From Lachnospiraceae bacterium UBA7160 (GTDB taxonomy: Bacteria; Bacillota; Clostridia; Lachnospirales; Lachnospiraceae): 30,907 bases of DNA. Where the stretch lies: NCBI GenBank assembly GCA_002491565.1, contig DKWE01000123.1, forward strand, positions 1 through 30,907, given 5' to 3'. Both the position numbers and the translations under genes were made by a program. Position 1 is the stretch's first letter; the number at the start of each line of letters is the position of its first letter. Under the pieces are notes generated by a model. It worked only from the letters and a program-made list of their open reading frames with translations, was not told the DNA's origin and searched no databases. Below are positions 14,581 to 24,031 of this stretch, piece by piece.

Positions 14581-16047
14581 TTACAGTGAAAGCGCCTGCC
14601 TTCCCATTTGCTCCAGCAGCTCGCTCTTGATACGGAACAGCTCATCAGACAGATCTACGTAGACTTCATGCGGATTTGCGAGACGCCGTGTCTCCTCCCA
14701 GAGCGTATCCTTCTCGCGGCTGCAGTAATCGCGGATCTTCATGACGGACGGCGATGTGTAGACACAATTTCCATTCAAAAATACCGGGACGAGCAGCTCG
14801 CGGATCGTGTACGAGCCTCCCTTGATCTTTGTCTTCTTCCACGTCTCGACCGGAGAGAAAATTACCAGATCCTTCGTCTCATCGTACTCTTCCTCAACCA
14901 GACAGATCAGGTCCGCACGGATTTTCCCGGTTTCGCGGTCATAGATGCGGAGAATCTTCTTATTGCCCGGGTTCGTGATCTTCTCGGAATTTTCTGAAAG
15001 CTTGATCTTCGGAATGAATTTCCCGGTTGTCTCATCGAGAACGGCAGAAAGCTTATAAACTCCGCCGAATGCCGGACAGTCCTTCGAGGTGATCATATTC
15101 GTTCCGACACCCCAGGACGTAATCGCCGCGCCCTGCGTCTTCAGGCTGTCGATCAGATACTCGTCCAGGTCACTGGAGGCTGATATAACCGCATCTGTAA
15201 ATCCGGCCTCATCCAGCATACGGCGCGCCTGCTTTGACATATAGGCGAGATCTCCGCTGTCCAGGCGGATGCCATAGCCTGTAAGCTTCTTTCCCTCCGC
15301 CCGCATCTCCTGGAATACGCGGATCGCGTTCGGCACACCGGAGCGCAGTGTATCATACGTGTCTACTAACAGCAGGCAGGCATCCGGGTAGAGCTCCGAA
15401 TACTTTTTGAATGCGGTATACTCATCCGGGAAACTCATGATCCAGCTGTGCGCGTGCGTCCCCTTGACCGGGACATCAAACATCTGCCCTGTCAGTACAT
15501 TCGAAGTCCCGATACAGCCGCCGATCATCGCCGCACGCGCCCCGTACACGCCTGCATCCGGCCCCTGTGCACGGCGCAACCCGAACTCCATAATGCCGTC
15601 TCCGCGCGCTGCCTGGACGACACGCGCCGTCTTTGTCGCAATCAGGCTCTGGTGATTGACAATATTCAGAATCGCTGTCTCGACCAGCTGCGCCTGCATG
15701 ATCGGCGCAATCACCTTCACCAGCGGCTCGTGCGGAAAGACCACCGTGCCCTCCGGCACTGCCCAGATGTCGCCCTCAAAATGGAAGTCCCGCAGATATT
15801 CCAAAAATGGTGCGTGGAAAATGCCAAGGCTGTCCAGATATGCGATATCCTCCTTCGAAAAATGAAGATTCCGGATATAATCAATGACCTGGTCGAGCCC
15901 CGCTGCGACCGCATATCCGTTGTCACACGGATTCTTCCGGTAAAATGCGTCAAAAATCACGATCTCAGAGGAGCCGCTCTCAAAGTATCCCTGCATCATC
16001 GTAAGCTCATACAGGTCTGTCAGTAATGTAAGATTCAAAGTACTCAT
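14581..16047 (-). CDS. pncB: Nicotinate phosphoribosyltransferase
   Basis: 488 residues. It makes nicotinate mononucleotide from nicotinate and PRPP with ATP hydrolysis, the first step of the Preiss-Handler NAD salvage pathway. Signature segments are TDLYELTMMQGYF (10-22), EFGLRRAQGPDAG (154-166), GTHAHSWIMSFPDE near His198/His200, RLDSGDLAYMSKQARRMLDEAG and SSDLDEYLIDSL. The C-terminal region with EETRRLANPHEVYVDLSDELF is typical. The ATG at 16047 has AGGAG 8 nt upstream; the extra 36 codons upstream are unlikely to be translated. A TATAGT -10 box (complement of 16170-16175) is the probable promoter, giving a leader of about 115 nt. Confidence 0.93.
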   Translation of the reverse strand: MSTLNLTLLTDLYELTMMQGYFESGSSEIVIFDAFYRKNPCDNGYAVAAGLDQVIDYIRNLHFSKEDIAYLDSLGIFHAPFLEYLRDFHFEGDIWAVPEGTVVFPHEPLVKVIAPIMQAQLVETAILNIVNHQSLIATKTARVVQAARGDGIMEFGLRRAQGPDAGVYGARAAMIGGCIGTSNVLTGQMFDVPVKGTHAHSWIMSFPDEYTAFKKYSELYPDACLLLVDTYDTLRSGVPNAIRVFQEMRAEGKKLTGYGIRLDSGDLAYMSKQARRMLDEAGFTDAVISASSDLDEYLIDSLKTQGAAITSWGVGTNMITSKDCPAFGGVYKLSAVLDETTGKFIPKIKLSENSEKITNPGNKKILRIYDRETGKIRADLICLVEEEYDETKDLVIFSPVETWKKTKIKGGSYTIRELLVPVFLNGNCVYTSPSVMKIRDYCSREKDTLWEETRRLANPHEVYVDLSDELFRIKSELLEQMGRQALSL

Positions 16048-16307
16048 AGGAATTCTCCTTTGCATAGAAGCGCTGCGCATTTTGTGTACATTGCGAAGCA
16101 TGTTATCGTCCGCATCCGGGATGGCCGTGCGCAGTAACGATTTCTGGTATTTCATCAGGTTTGCCCTTTACTATACCACATTCTTTCTAAAAAAACTCTA
16201 CAAAAATAATGTTTCTGCGGATCATTTTCTATGTCATCTTACAAGTACTTCTCCAGGCGGCAGTCGATGTACGGACGCCCGCAATGCACTGGAAGCGCCT
16301 GACCTGA

Positions 16308-16346
16308 CAAAAAGGCATGGCAGCCTTTTACCGCTGCCATGCCTTT
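16308..16346 (-). terminator. Rho-independent terminator of the giant surface protein gene
   Basis: 14-bp perfect stem AAAGGCATGGCAGC (16311-16324) with its complement (16333-16346) and an 8-nt loop. The minus-strand T-run overlaps the stem base. It starts 34 nt past the stop. Confidence 0.88.
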
Positions 16347-16379
16347 CTGATCTGGTTCAAAGTCTCCAGGCTGCCCTGT

Positions 16380-19300
16380 TTACTTTTTCACCGTCACTTT
16401 TACTTTCACTGTCTTCGATCCGGACTTCACCGTAATCGTCGCCGTCCCAGCCTTCACCGCTGTGATCTTCCCGCTCTTGCTCACCTTCGCTACCTTTGTA
16501 TTGGAGCTCTTGTAGGTCAGCTTCTGCGAGGAGGTCAGCGGACTCAGTACCGGCGCAAGCTGATACTTCTTGCCTTTCTTGATCGACAGCTTCTTCGGTA
16601 CCTCCGTGATCTTCTTTGTCTTTACCTCAGCGGACTGTACCTTTACCTTGACCGTCGCCTTTTTGCCGCTCTTTAAAGTCACCGTAATCTTTGCGCTTCC
16701 GGTCTTGCTCTGTGCGGTAATCTTGCCGGTCTTCTTATCGACCTTGACGATCTTTGTGTTGCTTGACTTCCAACTGGATACTTTGTCGCCCTTCGCCATC
16801 TCAACGATCTTCACAGCCTCGGTCGACTGTTTCGTCTTCAGGGTAATGGACGTTGCATTCAGCTTCAGCACCGGCTTAAGCTTGGCGAGCTTCTTGGTCT
16901 TTGTCGCGCCGCAGACCGTGCAGGTGAACGTCTTAACGCCCTTCTTCGCAATCGTCGGCTCCTTTGTAACCTTGCCCTCGTCATAGCTGTGTGCCAGTTT
17001 CGCCACTGTCTCCTGCGCCTTAATTACTTCGCCACAAACGGAACAATGGCTTCCCTCAGTCTTGCCTTCCTGTGTGCAGGTTGCCGCTACTGCAGCATCC
17101 GCGACAGCCGTATGGCCGGTCGCCGGGATCGCTTCTTCTCTCGTCGTTCCGCACGCCTGGCAGGTAAATTCCTTACTTCCCGCTTCCGTGCAGGTCGCCG
17201 GAGTCTTCACCACGCCTTCATCCCAGGTGTGCGCATGATCATCGCCATGCAGCAGCACATCACAGGTCGTCTCCAGTGTAACTGCTTCTTCACCCGGCTT
17301 CACCACCGTCGTTGCAAGCAGCCGGACCATGGAATTCAGCGGATACTTCAGCTTCAGCGGTCTCAGTACCTCCCAGCCGTTGACCTTGATCACGCCATTT
17401 GCATCCTGGGTAAACAGGGTGGACGGATCGTACGGCATCAGCTTGAAGGTCGCCTCTACGATCTTGCCTTCCGGCGATTTCGCATCGAACCATTTCAGTA
17501 CCGGATGGACATCGTTGACCGTGAACGTATCACCCGGGTTGACCTCGATCTGATCTGCCACCGGCAGATAATAGCCCGGCACCACATGAATCTCGATCCA
17601 TTCGCTTCTCGCATAGCCTAATCCATTGTTTGCATCCGGCAGCGTCACAACCACCTGAATGCAGGTATCTCCGTATTTCTTGCCAGCCGTCACCTTGCCA
17701 TCCGCATCTACCGAAATCAGGTTCGCATCATAATTGTAATAATTTACAAGAATTCTTCCCTCATACGGCTCAGTCTTGATAAGATCCAGCGAATTGTCCA
17801 GGATCAGTCTGTAAACCTTCGGCAAAATCTGCAGCGATGCGCCCGGAAGCAGATTGTCGGTCTTGGTGTCCGTGTTCACATCGAAGCGGTAAACATCTCC
17901 CGCCACGTGCTTGGTCCGGACAAATTTCCGGCTGTAGATACCTGCCTCTGCACAAGTCACCGTGTAGGTGATGTCCGCGCTGCCCTCAGCGAGAGCGGTC
18001 AGGATCCAGCTGTTGCTCTTTTCCTCATACTGGCAGGAAATCACTGCCGGGTTGCTTGTTTCAATCTTTTCAATTGTGAAGATGACTTCCTTCCCCTGCG
18101 GGAGCACGCTATTCTGAATAAACGCGCTCATCTTGCTGTCCGCGTATTCCAGCGTCATGCCGAGAGACAGGTCGTCCCACTCTACATCATCCTCCAGTGT
18201 ATACTGTGGATTATAAATCTCGTTGACCGAAGCACACGCGTAAGCTTCCACGGAACCGTCCACGCTCACATATGCGCGAACCAGAATCGGAAGTCTTCCC
18301 TTCGCAGCCCAGTCTTTGTACAGCGCTTCTCCGTGCAGAGTCACGCCGGTATTGTCTGCGGTGAAGTACTGAGTGCCAGTGATCGGAGTAAATACCCTCG
18401 TCTCCTCGTTCAGATAGCCGACAGACCACTCCAGAGGCATCTCGTCTGCACCATTTGTCAAGTTGTCTTTGTTTACATTGATCCGGTAGTCCTCATCGGA
18501 GAACATCCAGGTATCAAGACCATTTTGGCTCCTCAGATTCTCGAAGAAGATGTCTCCGTAGGATGGAGTCTCCGGCTCATCGACTGCAACAATCAGCCAG
18601 TTCTGAACTACCCAGTTATCCTCTCCACGCACTTCTGCAATCAAAGACAGAGCTCCTTCTCCATTTCCAATTCTGCGTATGGTAAACGGCGCCTCGCCGA
18701 CCTCCGCCGGAGCCAGAAGCGTTCCATTTGCGTCCCGTATCTCAAAAATCTTCGGATCAAATGACCACCTGAAGTCTGCCTCGCACACCTCATCTCCCTC
18801 ATTGGTATGCCAAAGCAGTACCGGATCCGCCTTCACGCTTGCTTCAACCTGCATCATGCCATCGATGTCAACATTTCCAAACTGATAATAACCATCTGTG
18901 ACATCGATCCAGATTTCATCGTATGTTACCTCCTGCGGTTCGCCGTTCTCATCCTGCACCATCACTCTCGCTTCGATGCGATAGCCACGGTATTCCGCAT
19001 CCTTATTCGCGGTCACATGGAGTACTTTGGAGTCTGCCGCGTCCGCCTCAAGTGTCAGCATACCCTCAGGACTCTCATCCGAAAGCTTCCACTCGACCCA
19101 TGCGTCGCTCGTGTCTCCCTGATACTGGCCCTGCTCCTCGTCGTAGCAGTCCCGCCGCAGATACGCAGTTACATCGGTGGATTCGCCTGCCAGAATCACA
19201 TTGCCCCGGCCAGCCTGGTAGGAATCTGACGAAAGCATGATCCGGTAGATGTCATCCGTCACCCATATATCAAATATATGTGGCTCATCGCATGGCGTGC

Positions 19301-22300
19301 CGTCGATCTGGTTATACTGCAGCGTCACCACCGCATGACCGAAGCTGTTTGCCTGCAGAATCCTGAAACCGTTATTGTCTGCGATCGCAACTGCATCTTC
19401 CGCACAGTCTTCGTCCACCTCCACGATCAGATCTGTGATCGCTACTTCGATGTTTGCGCCGTTCAGATAGTCTGCATTTCTTACCCAGCAGTTCAGGCTG
19501 TCACCAATTCCGACACTCTGTCCCGGAACCAGGTCCTCGCCATAGCTCGGGAACTGATAATCCAGCTCCGGCTCGTCGATGCTGTTGACGGAGCCCTCTA
19601 CCCAGTTATCCAGCGTGATTCCATTGATCTGCATCGACGGGCGCACCAGGATCGTCAGCTGTCCATGAGCATTCCAGTCTTCATACAGCGCCGGTCCGTG
19701 CAGCGTCACACCCGTCTCGTCCGCTGTGTACAGGGCACCTTCCGGAATCTCGCTAAATTCTTCCGTATCCCAGTCCATGTAGCCGACCTGCCATGCAAAG
19801 GTCACGCCCTCCGGCAGCTCCTCTGTGTTGACGTCGATCCGGTAGTCCTCATCCGAGAACATCCACGTATCCCGGCCATTACCCTCACGAAGATTCTCCA
19901 GCCAGAAGTTATACTCGAGCTCGTTCAGATGCCAGTCCCGTCTTGTGACCTGCTCATAATCGCCGTTGTCATTCGTATGTTCTGCGACCAGACTCAGATC
20001 TGTGTGCCAGTTCTGCAGCTTCTTCAGAGTGAACGGCGCCGTCCCGTATGGATCCTCGTCGCTTAAGATCTTGCCGTCCGCATCTGTGATCTCCACACAA
20101 TTGGTATCCCATGCCCAGCCGTACTGTACCTCTTCCGTCACCTGCTCAGGCTCTTTGCCCGTCTCATGCCAGTTCAGCACCGGCTCTACCACAAACTCTG
20201 CGCCAGGCGTCACTTCGCTGTCAATCGTTACCGGCTCCAGCGTATAGTATCCATCCGTGACATTGATCCAACGTTCGTCATACACAACCTCTTCCGGCTG
20301 GCCATCGCCATCCTGATCCGGAATATACGCTCTCGCTTCGATGCAGACATTTCTGCGCTCTCCGTCCTCATTCGCGGTCACATGGAGTACCTTCGAATCG
20401 GCTTCATCCGGTGTAAAACTCAATACATCCTTGTAATTCTCATCCTGTGTGGTCCACTCGACCCAGACATTGCTTACGTCGCCGAGATACTGGCCGTTTT
20501 CTTCATCGAAACATTCCAGCCATACGTCCGCCGTAAGATCCAGGGACGCTCCCGGCAGCAGATCATAGCTTCCTGTGCTCGTATCCAGCGACATATTGTA
20601 GACTTCGCCGCCGACCCACACATGGAACTGATGCTCACCTGTTGTGCCGTCCAGCTTTTCGTACTGCATTGTCACCACTGCATGGCCCATGCTGTTCGCC
20701 TGGATATGCCAGCCATTGTTAGTCTCCGGGTTTTCATCCAACGGCATGACCTCCACCGCGTTTGGCTCACAGTCTTCATCCACTGCTACCGACACACCTG
20801 TGACCTCAAATCTAAACTCTTCGCCATACGGATGCTCGCTGTCATCCACCCAGCCGCTCTGCCAGCGGTCGATCTCATGTCCCCAGTACGGGAGCAAACT
20901 TATATCTCCCGGGAGCTGATAGTCCGCCATCGCTTCACCGATGCTGTTGACAGAAGCTTCCTGCCAGTAATTATCCAGTACGACACCGTTCAGCTGTATA
21001 TACGCGCGTACCAAAATGTTCTGCTGATCGTGCGCGTTCCAGTCGTCATACAGCGCATCACCATGCAGAGTCAGGCCGGTACCATCCGCCGTATACGCTT
21101 CTGCTGGAATCGGAGTAAATGCGCCTTCCGCACTGTCGTCCTCCACATCCCAGTTTCTGTATCCGGCTTCCCATACCAGGGTCGCACCCTCCGGCAGCTC
21201 TGACAGATCCGCATCGATCCGGTAATCCTCATCGGAATACATCCACGTATCCCTGCCATTACCCTCACGAAGGTTCTCCAGCCAGAAATTATACCCGAGC
21301 TCGTTCAGATGCCAGTCCCGTCTTGTGACTTCCTCATAATCGCCGTTGTCATTCGGACGTTCTGCGACCAGACTCAGATCTGTGTGCCAGTTCTGCAGCT
21401 TCTTCAGAGTAAACAGTGCTGTCCCGTATGGATCCTCGTCGCTTAAGGTCTTGCCGTCCGCATCTGTGATCTCCACACAATTGGTATCCCACTCCCAGCG
21501 GTACTGCAGATCGTCTGTCACCTCGTGGTCGTTGTCATTTTCGTGCCAGTTCAGCACCGGCGCTACTGCAAGCTCTGCGCCAGGCGCCACTTCGCTGTCG
21601 ACCGTCACCGGCTCCAGCGTGTAGTATCCATCCGTGACATTGATCCAGCGTTCGTCATACATGACCTCTTCCGGCTGGCCATCGCCATCCTGATCCGGAA
21701 TATACGCTCTCGCTTCGATGCATACATCTCTGCGCTCTCCGTCCTCATTCGCGGTCACATGGAGTACCTTTGAATCGGCTTCATCCGGTGTGAAGCTCAG
21801 CACATCCTGATAGCTCTCATCCGACGTCGACCACTCGACCCAGACATTGCTCACATCGCCGCGGTACTCGCCTTCCTCCGCATCATAGCAGTCCAGCCAT
21901 ACGTCCGCCACCAGATCCAGGGACGCCCCCGGCAGCAGATCATAGCTTCCTGTGCTCGTGTCAAGTGACATGCCATAGACCTCGCCGCCGACCCATACAT
22001 CAAAGGTATGTGCATCCGGACTCGGTGCTCCGTCAAACAGATTGTACTGCACAGTCACCACCGCGTGTCCGGGGCTGTTTGCCTGCAGGTGCCAGCCATT
22101 CTCATCCTCCCACGGCCAGCATTCTACGGCATCCGGTGCACAGTCTTCATCTACTGCGACCGACAGATCCGTAATCTCAAAGAACGCCTCTGCCCCGTCT
22201 GGGTTCGCGCTATTTATCAGCCAGCCATTCTGCCAGCGGTTGATATCATTCCCCCAGCCTGGAAGCGCGTCCCAGCCTCCCGGAAGTCCGTGGTACTGAT

Positions 22301-23156
22301 ACTCCGGCTGCCTGATTTCAAGATCCACATGACTGCTTGCAACTTCGTCTTCTCCAATCCAGGCCCTCGCATAGAAAACAATATCGTCTTCTCCAAGCTC
22401 GCAGCCTTCCGGAATGGTGATCGTGTTTCCACTCACATAATTCAGCAGACTTGTGTCCTGTATCAGATCATAATCCGTGCCATTAAAGGCCCAGCGGCCT
22501 GCTTCCCATTCAATCCGGTATTCCGCATCGCCCATACCAGAAGTATCCAGCGTCAGCGCCGCACTTTCATCCGCATAGACACGCTGCCAGCCGCCGCCAT
22601 CTTCATACTCCGGATAAAAGCGGTCATCACCGATAAACGAAAGACCGTATTCTACTTCGCCCTCCTCCGGCTCAGCTGCCGCCCCGGTCTCAGATACCTC
22701 TGTTCCCGGCGTTTCCGTTTCCGCCGCTTCGGCCCCTATTGTTTCGGTATCGGGCACTTCCGTTCCCAATGCTTCGGGGCCTGGATTCTCCGTTCCCGGC
22801 GCCTCCGTCCCAGGCACTTCCGTTCCCGGCGCCTCCGTTCCCGGCGCTTCCGTTCCCGGTGCCTCCGTTCCCGGTGCCTCCGTTCCTGGTGTTTCCGTTC
22901 CCGGTGTCTCCGTCCCCGGCGCTTCCGTTCCCGGTGCTTCCGTGTGTGTCTCAGCCTGCACACTCCCCGTCTCCGGCTGTGTCTCGTTTGCTGTGCCCAC
23001 GGCTGTCTCTTCCGGCATCTGTGTTGGTGCTTCTGTTAATACTACAGCAGAATCCAGCGCCGACTGCTCCTGTGCGCTTACTGCCAGTCCACCGCAGGGC
23101 ATAGATGTCACGACCATGCTAGCTGCCAGCAATAATGCCAGTTTCCTTCTTGCCAT
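16380..23156 (-). CDS. Giant secreted repeat protein with Thr/Pro-rich stalk, about 460-residue repeats and C-terminal Ig-like domains
   Basis: 2258 residues from the ATG at 23156, chosen because AAAGGAGG lies just upstream of it and not of the ATG at 23180. Order: signal peptide (MARRKLALLLAASMVVTSM, cleavage probably after VSA near 28); a low-complexity stalk (about 72-157) of eleven near-perfect TExPG pentamers followed by decayed ones; then roughly four copies of an acidic unit of about 460 residues. Unit landmarks are DTWMxSDEDYRI, VDEDC, WVGGEVY or similar, LLPGASLDL, SKVLHVTAN and WINVTDGYY. Residues about 1975-2095 hold three Cys-x-x-Cys repeats (FTCQACG, HCSVCG, FTCTVCG), and two Ig-like BIG_2-type domains end the protein (KSSNTKI/VxKVxKKTGKITA). 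No LPxTG or C-terminal membrane anchor is present, so it is released or held non-covalently. The family is unknown; adhesin or matrix protein is inference. Confidence 0.88.
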   Translation of the reverse strand: MARRKLALLLAASMVVTSMPCGGLAVSAQEQSALDSAVVLTEAPTQMPEETAVGTANETQPETGSVQAETHTEAPGTEAPGTETPGTETPGTEAPGTEAPGTEAPGTEAPGTEVPGTEAPGTENPGPEALGTEVPDTETIGAEAAETETPGTEVSETGAAAEPEEGEVEYGLSFIGDDRFYPEYEDGGGWQRVYADESAALTLDTSGMGDAEYRIEWEAGRWAFNGTDYDLIQDTSLLNYVSGNTITIPEGCELGEDDIVFYARAWIGEDEVASSHVDLEIRQPEYQYHGLPGGWDALPGWGNDINRWQNGWLINSANPDGAEAFFEITDLSVAVDEDCAPDAVECWPWEDENGWHLQANSPGHAVVTVQYNLFDGAPSPDAHTFDVWVGGEVYGMSLDTSTGSYDLLPGASLDLVADVWLDCYDAEEGEYRGDVSNVWVEWSTSDESYQDVLSFTPDEADSKVLHVTANEDGERRDVCIEARAYIPDQDGDGQPEEVMYDERWINVTDGYYTLEPVTVDSEVAPGAELAVAPVLNWHENDNDHEVTDDLQYRWEWDTNCVEITDADGKTLSDEDPYGTALFTLKKLQNWHTDLSLVAERPNDNGDYEEVTRRDWHLNELGYNFWLENLREGNGRDTWMYSDEDYRIDADLSELPEGATLVWEAGYRNWDVEDDSAEGAFTPIPAEAYTADGTGLTLHGDALYDDWNAHDQQNILVRAYIQLNGVVLDNYWQEASVNSIGEAMADYQLPGDISLLPYWGHEIDRWQSGWVDDSEHPYGEEFRFEVTGVSVAVDEDCEPNAVEVMPLDENPETNNGWHIQANSMGHAVVTMQYEKLDGTTGEHQFHVWVGGEVYNMSLDTSTGSYDLLPGASLDLTADVWLECFDEENGQYLGDVSNVWVEWTTQDENYKDVLSFTPDEADSKVLHVTANEDGERRNVCIEARAYIPDQDGDGQPEEVVYDERWINVTDGYYTLEPVTIDSEVTPGAEFVVEPVLNWHETGKEPEQVTEEVQYGWAWDTNCVEITDADGKILSDEDPYGTAPFTLKKLQNWHTDLSLVAEHTNDNGDYEQVTRRDWHLNELEYNFWLENLREGNGRDTWMFSDEDYRIDVNTEELPEGVTFAWQVGYMDWDTEEFSEIPEGALYTADETGVTLHGPALYEDWNAHGQLTILVRPSMQINGITLDNWVEGSVNSIDEPELDYQFPSYGEDLVPGQSVGIGDSLNCWVRNADYLNGANIEVAITDLIVEVDEDCAEDAVAIADNNGFRILQANSFGHAVVTLQYNQIDGTPCDEPHIFDIWVTDDIYRIMLSSDSYQAGRGNVILAGESTDVTAYLRRDCYDEEQGQYQGDTSDAWVEWKLSDESPEGMLTLEADAADSKVLHVTANKDAEYRGYRIEARVMVQDENGEPQEVTYDEIWIDVTDGYYQFGNVDIDGMMQVEASVKADPVLLWHTNEGDEVCEADFRWSFDPKIFEIRDANGTLLAPAEVGEAPFTIRRIGNGEGALSLIAEVRGEDNWVVQNWLIVAVDEPETPSYGDIFFENLRSQNGLDTWMFSDEDYRINVNKDNLTNGADEMPLEWSVGYLNEETRVFTPITGTQYFTADNTGVTLHGEALYKDWAAKGRLPILVRAYVSVDGSVEAYACASVNEIYNPQYTLEDDVEWDDLSLGMTLEYADSKMSAFIQNSVLPQGKEVIFTIEKIETSNPAVISCQYEEKSNSWILTALAEGSADITYTVTCAEAGIYSRKFVRTKHVAGDVYRFDVNTDTKTDNLLPGASLQILPKVYRLILDNSLDLIKTEPYEGRILVNYYNYDANLISVDADGKVTAGKKYGDTCIQVVVTLPDANNGLGYARSEWIEIHVVPGYYLPVADQIEVNPGDTFTVNDVHPVLKWFDAKSPEGKIVEATFKLMPYDPSTLFTQDANGVIKVNGWEVLRPLKLKYPLNSMVRLLATTVVKPGEEAVTLETTCDVLLHGDDHAHTWDEGVVKTPATCTEAGSKEFTCQACGTTREEAIPATGHTAVADAAVAATCTQEGKTEGSHCSVCGEVIKAQETVAKLAHSYDEGKVTKEPTIAKKGVKTFTCTVCGATKTKKLAKLKPVLKLNATSITLKTKQSTEAVKIVEMAKGDKVSSWKSSNTKIVKVDKKTGKITAQSKTGSAKITVTLKSGKKATVKVKVQSAEVKTKKITEVPKKLSIKKGKKYQLAPVLSPLTSSQKLTYKSSNTKVAKVSKSGKITAVKAGTATITVKSGSKTVKVKVTVKK
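19250..22320. repeat. Long internal direct repeats in the giant protein gene
   Basis: Near-identical DNA blocks recur exactly 1380 nt (460 codons) apart; for example the block at 19921 matches 21301, and stretches of more than 40 nt are identical in places. A third, more diverged copy lies about 1360 nt further on (near 18485). The high identity of the two upstream copies suggests recent duplication or gene conversion. Confidence 0.8.
22686..22943 (-). repeat. 15-bp tandem repeats encoding the TExPG stalk
   Basis: 15-nt units (one pentamer each) recur in frame: eleven good copies from 22943 downwards, then decayed ones to about 22686. In-frame length change by slippage is likely, so copy number may vary between strains. 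Confidence 0.85.
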
Positions 23157-23371
23157 CCTTTTTCCTCCTTTTCCTGCCATGCTGCGACAATTTCTGCAGG
23201 TTCATAGCATAAATTCCATACCCCTGCATCCGCAAGGAACAGATCCGAATCCATTCCGTATGTTCACAGAGCCCGGCTGCCCGAACATAGCCAAAGCCAT
23301 ACCCTGCGCATAAACGGAAGATCCATGCTTTCTGTGCGCTGCACCTGTGAACCAGATGATATGTTATCGTC

Positions 23372-23377
23372 ATTATA
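23372..23377 (-). promoter_or_regulatory. Candidate -10 box for the giant surface protein
   Basis: TATAAT on the minus strand, about 215 nt upstream of the start. No good -35 is present at 16-18 bp, which may indicate an activator. The 394-bp gap (23157-23550) between this gene and the HTH gene otherwise holds only the divergent promoter; a long leader is implied. Confidence 0.4.
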
Positions 23378-23440
23378 CCTTTTGGCCCTCCTGATTTGGT
23401 GTTCCAAAAGAAGACTTTTCTGGCAGTTTCTTCCAATGGA

Positions 23441-23470
23441 TTGCCACCTTCTGACCGTTTATGCTATACT
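23441..23470 (+). promoter_or_regulatory. Promoter of the HTH/LRR-kinase operon
   Basis: TTGCCA (23441-23446), 18 bp, TATACT (23465-23470) with an extended -10 TG (TGCTATACT). About 80 nt before the TTG start at 23551. Confidence 0.65.
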
Positions 23471-23550
23471 TGACCTACACTGTCAGGCTCTGCTGTGCAA
23501 AAGCAATCGCCGGGCAGCTGTTTCACAATATGGGAAGAGGAGGTTTTTAT

Positions 23551-24000
23551 TTGAATAACGATCAGAAAAAGAAGAATCTGTCAACCTCACAGATTCTTGC
23601 AGTGATTAAAAAATCAGGGTATTTTACCGATGTTTCAGAAGTATTAAAGGAGCAAGAGACGCTGCCAAGCTTCAGTCACAGCCTGTTTGAAATCATGACC
23701 AGACACCAGCTGGCCGCCAAAGATGTCATCCTGAAAAGCGGCATTGAACGTTCCTATTATTATCATATCATGAGCGGCCAGAAAGTGCCCGGGCGCAACG
23801 TCCTTCTGCGGATCTGCCTGTGCATGTCTGCTACGCTTACCGAGACAAACCAGCTTCTCCGGCTCGCCGGACACAGCCAGCTGTATGCAAAGGTCCGCCG
23901 GGACGCTGCCCTGATCTTTGCGATTAACAAAAGCTACACGATGCAGGAGGCAAACGCTCTCCTGATTGAAGCCGGCGAGCAGCCTCTCTATAAGGAGTAG
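23551..24000 (+). CDS. Helix-turn-helix protein encoded upstream of the LRR receptor kinase
   Basis: 149 residues from a TTG start (23551) that has GAGGAGG 8 nt upstream; no ATG in this frame has a ribosome binding site. Residues about 44-100 look like a Cro/C1-type HTH: SLFEIMTRHQLAAKDVILKSGIERSYYYHIMSGQKVP, the xxxSGIxxSYxxxIxxGxxxP pattern of phage-repressor-like regulators. The C-terminus holds two copies of one short helical motif: TNQLLRLAGHSQLY (99-112) and ANALLIEAGEQPLY (134-147). It is followed after 31 nt by the kinase, in the same direction, so the two are cotranscribed. It could be the kinase's substrate or a repressor of the operon; this is inference from adjacency. Confidence 0.75.
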   Translation: MNNDQKKKNLSTSQILAVIKKSGYFTDVSEVLKEQETLPSFSHSLFEIMTRHQLAAKDVILKSGIERSYYYHIMSGQKVPGRNVLLRICLCMSATLTETNQLLRLAGHSQLYAKVRRDAALIFAINKSYTMQEANALLIEAGEQPLYKE

Positions 24001-24031
24001 GCAAGGAACTATACGAATGGAGGTTTTGCCC

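Noticed and set aside
16048..16155. N-terminal extension of nicotinate phosphoribosyltransferase
   Set aside because: The internal ATG at 16047 has a good AGGAG and begins the conserved protein; the extension shows no family similarity and the upstream start has no clear ribosome binding site.
19278..20066. Plus-strand ORFs of 200-345 codons opposite the giant surface protein
   Set aside because: They are antisense shadows of a strongly coding minus-strand frame, made long by its repetitive composition; starts lack ribosome binding sites.
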